Assembly: GCA_024500155.1 (NCBI GenBank)
Contig: CM044868.1
Coordinates: forward strand, 36,629,665-36,693,664
From: Chenopodium formosanum
Lineage: Eukaryota; Streptophyta; Magnoliopsida; Caryophyllales; Amaranthaceae
Length of the DNA: 64,000 bases
Direction of reading: 5' to 3'
Shown: positions 55,650 to 64,000 of the stretch, piece by piece
How positions within the stretch are numbered: position 1 is the stretch's first letter
How the letters are laid out: the number at the start of each line of letters is the position of its first letter
Translations under genes and position numbers: made by a program
Notes under the pieces: generated by a model
Database searches by the model: none
What the model saw: only the letters and a program-made list of their open reading frames with translations
What the model was told of the DNA's origin: nothing

Positions 55650-56553
55650 CGCACTTCAAACGACGCCGACAACTATCAATCTTTAATTCAAGCAAATCAA
55701 GCAATCTACCATGTACCTAATAGAAATGAATTAAAAGAAGAAATTCTCACTTATTTTCATTTATTGAAGCACTTGTTTAAAAACAAATCAAATATAAGAG
55801 TTTCTCTCTCTACTTTCTCTCTCTAAAATCTACTATCTAGATTTTCCCAAAATAAACTTCTCTCTCTACAAATCTACTTCTCTTCAAAAAATAGAAGGAA
55901 AATCTACGTATAGTAAAACTAACTAATGAGAAATTAGTTGGATGTCCAAATAAGACCCGTACAAGCATGCCCTCACTCCAGAATGTGTGGTCGAAAAGCG
56001 AAGGGTACGGAATAGGGAATAGGGGTGGCATGCCCACGCTTAGGTGATGCGTGTCAGCGCCCTTGTCGTGCGTGCCCACGCCCCTAGAGCAGGGGACTTC
56101 CTCCATGCAATCATCAATGCAATTTGTGCTTTCCACTTGATCGCCATTAGGTATGGTAGTTCCAAAACAGGTTGACGGTTGATTCGACACCACATCTTCA
56201 TGCGAGCGCAGCATGAGAGCGCAGGCTTAAAGTCTAGGAACTAGCATCTTCTGCATTCTAAGCCACGGTAGAGCATCATCCTTGAATCTTGAGCATCTTT
56301 TATCTCGAGGAAAAGCCATGGAGAGCCTATGGACACCACGCACCTCTCTCTTGAGAGCAAAGAGAAATAACCAAAGTAAAAGAGAAAAAGTGATAAAAAC
56401 GAAGAAAATGCAAGAAAAAGGGGAAAAAAAACTACGAATGAACCAACTAAAGAATAAAAGGCTAAAACTAGAGAAAAGACATAAAGAATTCTATAAAAAC
56501 GACTAAAAATCACCCAAACTAAAGCCAAATCAGCGTCATTAATGAACTCATCA
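55650..56553 (-). repeat. LTR fragment or solo LTR, Athila-like family
   Basis: On the minus strand it begins TGATGAGTTCATTAATGACG at 56553, like the TGATGAGTGGCATTTATG starts of the other gag-only elements. The left end and target duplication were not resolved. It contains no gene; the frames at 55837-56579 lack any domain. Confidence 0.5.
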
Positions 56554-56847
56554 AATAACCAGGAAAGGTGTAACAACAACTATCCCAAAACACAATGCTC
56601 ACAACTATGTGATAGTGTGCATCCTATTATTTCTTCCAAAATACATCTCAAATAAGAACATTTAAGCGAACAATCCTAACATAATCAATTGAACTCTTAA
56701 AATCTTTAACATTCCTCGAAATTCTCATCATAGAAACTCACAAGGTATAGGTTTAGGGATTTTGCAAGAAAACAGGGTAACTACTAATAGTAAACCCTTT
56801 CCAAAACAATATAATACAGTTCTTACAGAAAATTAAGTTCGCTGTTT
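56554..56847. other. Unassigned interval
   Basis: AT-rich and without a recognisable gene or repeat. It may be host sequence between insertions. Confidence 0.4.
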
Positions 56848-57987
56848 GTTTAGGGTAAAAATACCCTCTATATGTGGACCAATGCTATCGCAACACGTGT
56901 TCGCAAGCTCAACGCTCAATGAGCCAATTAGAGCATGACACGTGTCACTCAATAATAAAAGGGGTGAAAATGGGCTCTAAGCCCACAACCCTAGAAACCG
57001 TAAAATGGTGGGAAGCCAATCTAATTAGGATAAATAACCTAAAAGGCACATGCCCCAATGCTCTATAAATGTTGATCATTTACATCAATTCAAGGGCATC
57101 CTAATCATCCTCCTAGGGCAATGCCCCCCCCGAAATTACTCTCCCTTCTCTCTACTTTCTCTCTCTAAAATACATTATTTCGGTCATTAACTTGATTGTT
57201 AGAGGCGGACCACCGGCCTCCCAGGCGTCCGTTGTTTTGCAGATGACCAAGCCTTTCGAGTGTTGCATTGCTGATCTGTCTCTTGCGAGACGTACACGCC
57301 CACTACTCGAGTACGTACAAAAAACCCCAAAATACTTGGCGTCGTCTGTGGGGAGACACATTTGTAATTGCACAATAGTAGTGGATCACTGACTCAAGTG
57401 GGAAAGCCTCCTTTGGGAGGAAATCGACGTCATGATGCCAAATGTCAAGTACATCAGGCGTTATGAGACCGAAAGTAGAGAGTCAGATGGTCAAAAAGGC
57501 TTGTCTGACTAAGTCATGCATCTTTTATTCTCTCAATGGAAGGTCAAAAGGCAATGTCGTTTGATCTAAGTTGGGGGAAGATACATTAGGGGTAAGACGG
57601 CTAAATTGGACAACTCCACTATTTTAAATTGACCCATTTAATGAGTCGGCTGCATGCTATGTATGATTGATTGTTTGATACTACCATCATATATATTAAC
57701 AAATATATATATGCTTATGAATACTATTTGTTTAGAGTAAAAATACCCTAGACATTTGCACCAATTACAGAGGGCCACGTGTCAAACCCATGCTGGTCTA
57801 AGCCCAATAGCAATCTCACACGTGTCCCCTACAGATATATTCGGAAATTGCGGCCTTCAAGGGCCTAATTTCCAAAAACGCTGTAAAACGGCGCAGCCCA
57901 CTAAATCTAGGTCAAGTAACCTAGAAAAGGGCACACCTTCCAACGACCCTAAAATAGGGAGATATTTCCCCATTTTGGGGACACAAT
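56848..57987 (+). mobile_element. Two-LTR remnant of a Tat-like element with almost no interior
   Basis: LTR 1 (56848-57334) starts TGTTTAGGGTAAAAATACCC and holds ACGT palindromes and a TATA box near 57063. A primer site, TTGGCGTCGTCTGTGGGGAG, is at 57337-57356. After about 370 bp a second LTR start, TGTTTAGAGTAAAAATACCC, appears at 57729 and runs to 57987, where the next element cuts it. The interior has no gag or pol. The two LTRs are rather diverged, so this is an old internally deleted copy or a small non-autonomous type. Confidence 0.7.
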
Positions 57988-59026
57988 TGATCGCGGGTTA
58001 GATAGGTCGTTAAGCTACTACCCTAACCAAATTAATAATTTATAATACCTAGACTTACACTAAACTAGTTAGTGGAATGTAAAGGGTTGAACCACTAGGG
58101 AAGCACGCTAATTCAACATCAAATATCACTAATGCAAGAGTGAAAAGGGGATTGTTTTTGTTGGTTTTGTTGAGTAAGAACACTAAAACTACAAATAAGC
58201 AAGAAAATGATGATTTAAAATCAATAGAAAATGACGCTAGGGATACGGGGGTGTATAATATGATTAGAAAGAGGAGAATAATGGTGATTATTATGAAACA
58301 TATGCCAAAGAACACAACATTCTACCTAAATAATTCATTCTCATGCAATAGTCTAGGCAAATCAATGAAAGAGGTCTACACTAATAAGGATCATTCTCAT
58401 GCATCCTATTAGTTACAATCAAATCAAGAGAATAAAGAAGCACAATCCATAAAAACTCCACTTTCATAACTCATTCTCATGCAATCATTTAAATAAAGTT
58501 GATCCTAATCTAGTTCAAATCACTTTCATGCATTTAAACTAGAATACATCAAATAGAGTGCAACAATAATCCAAAGCTAATAAAAATCATGTCTTTCATC
58601 AATATATGGCATAAGTTCAATCCAACCATCATCATTCATCCAATATCAAATCATATCTTCCACCCCCTCCCCCTAGCTAACTCCTGATGGTTCCTCGAGG
58701 GAACCGGAAAAAGAAAATTTGATGTGGAATCATAGGGTCATCCCGACATCTCAACAATGCATACTCTCTCCATAGGGTTGAAATCTATCTCCCTCCACCG
58801 TTCTTTGACCACGCCCCTCTAGAATTCAAGGGTCTTAAGTGGGGTTGTAATGTCATGGCTAGGGGTTATTGTTGGGAAACAATTTGAAAATTTTGGAGGC
58901 AATTCCAAAGTGAGCCGTAAGAGTGGCCATCTCTCATGAACATCCTAAGAATTGAACCTATTCTCAAACTTACAACCTTTCAAAACAAACCACACCACAT
59001 TACTTCAATTTTTTTTCTCATTTTTT

Positions 59027-59030
<4 letters not shown>

Positions 59031-59094
<64 letters not shown>

Positions 59095-59104
59095 TTATTT
59101 ATTT
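59031..59104. repeat. (AT)n microsatellite followed by TTTA repeats
   Basis: About 30 AT repeats and then (ttta)n, in the non-coding tail of the second Athila-like element. Open frames through it are artefacts. Confidence 0.95.
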
Positions 59105-60544
59105 ATTTGCTTGGTTATCATGAGTTTTAACTTTCTTGCCAAACCTTTTTGCGTACCCTTTTCATGAATAATCTTTCAAAACCTTATTTGAACCAAATTA
59201 CACAACTTTATTACTCAATTTCAACATTATCAAACTCGAACCTCACAAGCCAATGCTTCACTAACTACAAGGGTTGGTAGAACATAGGCCGATAAGTTTG
59301 TAATATGGCTAAGTCAAGAAAGGGGAAATAAGGCTCAAATTGGTTAGCAAGAGGGTGAATGAAATTTGAAACCAAATTTGTAACAAAACACAAAGAAAAT
59401 AAAGAAAAATGAGAAGAAATGCCCTCTTCCTCCTCTAGAGTTATGTGGTCACGATCTTGGGAGCTAGACGTCAACACAAAGATTAAGACATGCATAGTTA
59501 AGGATCCTAAATGCCGCTCACAAGAATGATGAAGGCTAAAACAAATGACGCTCACACGGGATAAGAAATATAGCAAATACTAACCAAGGGAATCATATCC
59601 ACCATAGAGAGAAACACAATCTTACCACTTTCCCGTGAACTAGGGGTTCAAACGTCCTCAAAAGTTCTAAATCGGGATACCTTAGCTTACAATGTGTCTA
59701 ACTCAACTCAAAGCATTCTCAAATCGGGCAAACCCTCATCAACTAGGAAGATAAGCATTCAAAGACACATCGAGGCAAACCAATCCAAAAGAGTGAGCAA
59801 ATTACACATCAAAAATCTTTTCAAATTGTCATAATTATGCTTGTAAAACAAAAAGCAAAAACAAAACAAAAGAAAGAGGAAGAAATAAAAAAGGTTCACA
59901 TACAAGGCATATAATTCAATTAAATCCCAATCGTCATACAGGAAATCTTCCTAAGCTAAACCTAAGCTAAACACCCAAAGAAAGAGCAAATAAAAGAGAG
60001 GAAAGGTCTCACCAAATGCCGCTTGAAATGGAAGACAGGATAATTCATACAATCTCACCAAGGGAGCTTGTGTTGCTCCTTAACTTCCTTCATTTTCGCT
60101 TTCAAGCTTCAAGAAAGGTGAGCCAAAACAAAAGAAGCTATGACAAAACAAGAAAAAGAAAAAAAAAAGTTAGAAACCAAAGAAATAGATAAAGCAAAAA
60201 ATAAATAAAAAGTTATCTACAAAGTTTGGATTAAGGGAATTTGGATTGTCGGGAATTTTGGATTTTTCCTTGGGAGCATCTTCGCCTACACAAAGCTCAA
60301 GAATCATCAAAAATCATCAAAAATCAGCATAAATCATCATAAAAACATCATCAAAACATCACCATCATCAGCATCACATCATCATCATCATCATCACATC
60401 ATCACATCACCATCACAACATCATCAACTACAACAAGGCCACAATCCCAAATAGTCCTCCTCATGTACAAGCCACTACCCTACCACACTACCCTCCTATG
60501 TACACTTCAACCAACCCAAAAGGAACATCCTCCCCCACACTAGT

Positions 60545-60567
60545 CTTTTGCACGTCCCGAGCAAAAG
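60545..60567 (-). other. Hairpin at the end of gag, sister copy
   Basis: CTTTTGCACG-TCC-CGAGCAAAAG with one mismatch, next to a C-rich run (60530-60541, a purine tract on the minus strand). It matches the perfect hairpin at 22507-22529. Confidence 0.65.
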
Positions 60568-62258
60568 TTAAAAGTTAGAAGTTCCGGGGGGAAGGAAGGG
60601 AACCCTCATCATGGGGTCCTTTCTCCTTGCCCTCTAGGTTGTGGGGGGTTCTCAAAATCGAACCCGGGAGTGTCCATAAATGGGTGGAAGGGTTGGTTAA
60701 AATGCTCGTAGGGCCACCCCTGGTCATCCCAACAACCATCAAAAGGGTTTGGGGTGGATGTGCGAGCCGGATCACACCCACCCGGGCGATAAGGATCATA
60801 AGGTGGGGTGCCAATGCGTTGAGAAGGGTCGATGGGACCTTCCCAATAAGGGTAGACATTGGGGATAGGGTTGTTGGGGTCATAAAGGGTCCCAATGTGG
60901 AACTAGACCCTCTTAAGGATGGTGGTAGGGGTAGTTGACATAGGGCGCTTGGATGCCCGCTTGTACAAGGTTATCATAATTCATCCTCCCGTAGTACCCC
61001 CATTTTTCAATGGAAGCTTGGTCCCAACGAATATTCTCGAGGGTACTTCAGAGGGCATTCATATCAAAAGGAGGAAAGGAGGAAGAGGAAGATGCCTCAC
61101 CTCCACCGCTAAGGAGGGGAACGGTTTGCTCCTGGTGGTGGACTGGAGGAGGATGAGGAACTGCACCTCGGGCTCTTGTTCTTCTTAATTCATCGGGGAT
61201 GTGCTGCCGAGGGATCTTGCATTTAATTTGAGAGGAAAGGAGTGGTCCACTGTAGTGAGGGATGGGTTCGGAAGGACACACCATTCAACTTCTTTGTCCA
61301 CTAAGAGGATGAATTTGCGCTTGCTTGTGGAGTTTTTGATGAAGCGGTTGTGACGGAGAGCACTAAGGGAGAGAGAATAGGGAGGAAACTTGTCGGTGAC
61401 TTCCTCTCGGGTTTGGTGCACAAAGGGGAGCATTTCTATTTGCTCCTTGTAAGCTCCACATTTCAAGGAAAGGGCAATGATAGTGATCATGCCTCCCATA
61501 AAAATGTCGTCACCAAGACGGTTGTCCCGAATATCCAAAAGCCTTTGGATAAAGGTGGAAGAGCTTTGGAACTTGAGGCGCTGAGGGTTGTCGACCAAAA
61601 ATAGACAAGCTACCTCATCCTTAACCATTGAGCCGAGGTTTGCTTTGAAGAACACGGCATATTGGAGGAGCCGAGCAAAATATCTCATGGCTATGTGGAT
61701 GATGTTGTTGACCTTAGATGTGTTAGTTCGAAAACTATCCCTGGTGGATATGCTCCTACACCATTCTTGCTCGTTGTAGGGGATGCGATGTGTGGAAGTC
61801 ATCTCGCAAGGATGATCTTGCCCGGTCGCATGCCAATGGAAAATCTTGTTTAGATCACTCTCGGTGAGGGAGTGATCCTCATTGAACATGTGAAAATGTA
61901 TCACAAGTTGAGGTTCCTCATCGTTGAACTCTGGCTCTATGACTTCCTTGCGGAGAGAGGCAAGGAATTCCAAAGTCACTCGCTCATAGGTGTGAGCATG
62001 AAGGTAGATGAATTCACCCCATCCAAAATTATGTGCTAACCGGACTACCTCATCCAATGTACCGAGCTTTTGCAACGTTGTAGGACAAAAGAACCTTGTT
62101 GAATGGATGGGACGATTCATGAGGGCTTTGTAGACGTCCCAAAAGTGCTCATTTGGAGCAATTATGCTATGATCATTTATGCCGGGAGGAGGCGGGAAAC
62201 TTGTTGATGAAGATTCACCCACTCTCTTCCTCTTTGACTTTCTCTTTCCGAAAACCAT
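60560..62258 (-). pseudogene. Athila-type gag gene, sister copy, frameshifted
   Basis: ATG at 62258 (MVFGKRKSKRKRVGES) opens 342 good codons with the full Athila ORF1 domain (FFCPTTLQKLGTLDEV...YNEQEWCRSI...VDNPQRLKFQ...MGGMITIIAL). A short insertion near 61220 then shifts the frame. The alternate frame continues KIPRQHIPDELRRTRARG and the Pro/Gly/Tyr-rich tail to about 60560. It has fewer stops than the copy at 24231 and so shows the original reading of that copy's stops. Confidence 0.75.
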
Positions 62259-62389
62259 GATTCTACAAAATTACCAAGAGCTGTTATTAGGAAAATTTAA
62301 TAAGAGATGTCATAAGAAGCTAGCCACGGTAAAAGTGTATGCGTGAAAGTAGTTGCTTTGAGTTGTGAAATAGATATAAAGGATGACAA

Positions 62390-62485
62390 CAATACAATTC
62401 AAGGCAAAAATGGACACATTTAAACCAAGGCATGGGCAAGAAACCAAGGCATGGGCATAAATGGAAACATTTAAACCAAGGCATA
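62390..62485 (-). repeat. Short tandem repeats at the mitochondrial junction
   Basis: 'aaaccaaggcatgggca' occurs three times in varied form between about 62430 and 62485, directly before the atp1 sequence. The ancestral 'gaaccaaggtttgaa' is single at 24370 in the sister element. Confidence 0.6.
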
Positions 62486-62964
62486 GGAACCAGGCTATCT
62501 ACCGCCTTTAACCCGGTTTGCATAGGCTCGTGCACAGATTTACGTTCATTAATCCCCGGGGCTTTCACTTCGACACGTCGACGCTCGTGATCGCTTAGAG
62601 CCTCTCTTCCGTCAATAGGTACTCCCAACGCGTCGACCACACGCCCTAGCATAGCCTTTCCCGCAAGAACATCCACAATAGATCCAGTGCACTTGACAAG
62701 ATCTCCCTCTTTAATAGCGGTATCACTACCAAAGACAACAATCCCTACATTCTCATTCTTAAGATTTAAGGTTATTCCTTTCACACCGCTGGCAAATTCC
62801 ACCATTTCCCCGGCTTGAATCTCGTTCAATCCATAAACACGTGCAATCCCATCTCCAACTGAAACCACTTGACCGATCTCATCCACTTGAAAATTCGTGT
62901 AAAAGTTGGTAATTCTACTTTCTAATAGAGTCGTTAGTTCCGCAGCTCTGGAAGAAAATTCCAT
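62486..62964 (-). pseudogene. atp1: Nuclear copy of mitochondrial atp1, first ~160 codons
   Basis: The minus strand from ATG at 62964 reads MEFSSRAAELTTLLESRITN, then FQVDEIGQVVSVGDGIARVY and DALGVPIDGREALSDHERRR, the N-terminal beta-barrel domain of the alpha subunit of mitochondrial F1-ATPase. It stops being atp1 after MQTGLKAVDSLV, before the nucleotide-binding GDRQTGKT motif, where retrotransposon sequence begins; a short frame simply reads on into that sequence. Several residues differ from usual plant atp1 in ways expected from C-to-T or G-to-A change (for example KCTGSIVDVLAG), fitting decay in methylated nuclear DNA. It cannot make a working subunit. Confidence 0.85.
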
Positions 62965-63369
62965 GATTTAAAAATAGATAGGCAGAGTTAAAAGATAAGG
63001 CCGCCCGGGGAATAAATATAATGATAGACCTGGTCGCGGATCAAGGCTTAGTCGCCGTTGATCAGTAGGTCCAAGCAATCATATTGGCTCAATACTGGAG
63101 CCTCATTTTGGCTCTCAGTAACCGCGATTACAAGGTCATTCACGGTCAATTCTAGGGGTAATTGACTTCCAGAAATCACTATCAAATCCTATAATTTATA
63201 ACATACATTATATTATATTATATTATTCATTATTTAATACCTCTTATAACTCAGGTGGAGCACTTTGCGCGTCCGACCTAGTTGAAGAGATACTTGACGA
63301 AAAAGACAGACTATCATCGAAGATAAAAGAGAAATCACTGGGCGTAGGATTTCCATAGAGTAAAAAAAA
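62965..63369. other. Probable mitochondrial spacer upstream of atp1
   Basis: No gene. The composition is less AT-rich than the neighbouring elements, apart from a 'tattatattatatt' run at 63205-63225, and it continues from the atp1 start without a retrotransposon signature. It is best read as part of the same mitochondrial insertion. Confidence 0.4.
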
Positions 63370-63540
63370 ATGTTAATTCATGCCCGCCTTACCTTAGTTC
63401 AATATTCCGCCCCCTCCAGAAAAGAAAAGAAAGACTTTAATGTCGCCTTAACTACTACTACATTACGCAAGCTCCACCAATACCTATCGCGAATGCGTAC
63501 TTGGCGTCCATCTGGAGTCAAAGTTCCTGGTGAATACGGA

Positions 63541-63740
63541 ATGGCGAATGGTTTTGTTCCATTTCAATTTCCTAGACTTACAAAAGATAATTGTGAGAAT
63601 TGGGAAATTAGAGCCTTGCTAGGATAACAAGATGCTTGGGAGATAGTTGAGAAAAGTTATGTAAAGCCAGAAGATGAAACTTCTTTGCCCACTCAGAGGG
63701 ATACCTTGCAAAAGGCTAGGAAGAAGGGCTTTAGTTAGGC
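63541..63740 (+). pseudogene. Fragment of a Ty1/copia gag gene
   Basis: From ATG at 63541 the frame reads MANGFVPFQFPRLTKDNCEN, then WEIRALLG, a stop, QDAWEIVEKSYVKPEDETSL and PTQRDTLQKARKK. This is the N-terminus of copia-type gag polyproteins (PRLTK.NY.NW, then a short deletion, ALLG.QD.WE.VE.GY). Only about 65 codons remain. Plant mitochondrial genomes also hold such scraps, so it may have arrived with the organelle DNA. Confidence 0.65.
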
Positions 63741-64000
63741 GGTGAATCTTCATTGAAGTGATGTTAGCTAGGGCCTTTCCTCAAGCCAGTCTTGAAGCAG
63801 GAAGTGTTGTACCTTGAAGGTATGTCCTGGTATTTTGACTTGACCTCATATCATATACTTATTACTGTTCTCTAGAAGGTCAGCCGGCCGGCTTAGTTGT
63901 TGAGGAGATATTTCATTTTACTTGACTTCCTTTTCTAGCCAGGAGTTGGCCTGTTCTTGAAGAGTTTATGAGACAGGATAGGTTAGAGAGGAAGCGAAGC
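63741..64000. other. Unassigned right end, mitochondrial-like
   Basis: No gene. Phrases such as 'ctttcctcaagccagtcttg' and 'aggaagcgaagc' have the look of plant mitochondrial spacer, but this was judged by eye only. Confidence 0.3.

Larger units (their letters stand above)
57988..62485 (-). mobile_element. Second Athila-like gag element, truncated at both ends
   Basis: Its left edge TGATCGCGGG (57988) looks like the end of an LTR in reverse and lies inside the Tat-like LTR. About 600 bp of LTR downstream half follow, but the upstream half, terminal purine tract and PPT hairpin are missing; sequence matching the interior of the 18.7-kb element starts at about 58670. The gag gene is at 62258-60560. 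The right end is replaced at 62486 by mitochondrial sequence. No pol genes. Confidence 0.7.

Noticed and set aside
58936..59167. Open frames with runs of Ile-Tyr
   Set aside because: They are produced by the AT microsatellite.
62320..62485. Treating the whole 214-codon frame 62320-62964 as atp1
   Set aside because: Similarity to atp1 ends at 62486; the remaining codons are retrotransposon sequence read through by chance.
1..64000. tRNA, rRNA or known small RNA genes
   Set aside because: No cloverleaf with A and B boxes or rRNA signature was recognised; the tRNA-like matches are primer-binding sites only.

Overview
This is nuclear DNA of a flowering plant. It is AT-rich and intron-bearing, and it is built almost wholly of transposable elements nested inside one another, with a piece of mitochondrial DNA at the right end. 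No intact host gene was found. A eudicot, possibly of the Caryophyllales, would fit the element types, but that is a guess from element style and not from a marker gene. Many open frames here begin at non-ATG codons or are shadows of degenerate elements, so only frames supported by domains, by exon structure or by comparison of two copies are annotated.

The main structure is a nest at least five layers deep. Layer 0 is a plus-strand LTR-retrotransposon (1-3828, resuming at 54053), rich in minisatellites. Layer 1 is a giant minus-strand Helitron (3829-54052; about 21.7 kb once later insertions are removed). Its hairpin and CTAG 3' end lie at 3829-3858. It carries two broken B3-domain genes and an acidic gene relic (plus strand), a broken RPA70-like gene (10.1-13.8 kb), a broken RepHel gene split into three blocks (14.6-18.7, 25.6-26.8 and 48.5-49.4 kb), an unknown gene (49.8-50.7 kb) and a roughly 135-bp repeat array (51.0-53.9 kb). 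Layer 2 is two retrotransposons inside RepHel: an Athila-like gag-only element (18694-25590, minus) and a Tat-lineage Ty3/gypsy element (26830-48463, plus, target duplication agttg). Layer 3 is a solo LTR (29324-39932, minus, target duplication ctcct) that split the Tat protease gene at its active site. Layer 4 is a complete gag-only non-autonomous element (31158-39882, plus, target duplication ggtac) inside that solo LTR.

To the right (54.0-64.0 kb) lie the rest of the layer-0 LTR, an LTR fragment, a two-LTR remnant of a Tat-like element with almost no interior, a second truncated copy of the Athila-like gag element, and finally a nuclear mitochondrial insertion. That insertion holds the first third of atp1 and is followed by organelle-like spacer with a scrap of Ty1/copia gag.

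The most interesting signals are these. (i) The antisense gene of the Tat element (47312 down to about 44620) has its own TATA box and introns, and its predicted protein begins like the histone H3 tail (MARTKQT). (ii) The gag-only elements carry paired modules of a hairpin followed by a polypurine tract, one at the LTR and one near the end of gag; three of the five hairpins have an AGGA loop. (iii) A second hairpin upstream shows compensatory base changes across three element copies. (iv) Every LTR family here has its own cluster of short palindromes upstream of its TATA box. Stop codons that interrupt the reading frames are mostly explained by C-to-T or G-to-A change, as expected of methylated, silenced repeats.
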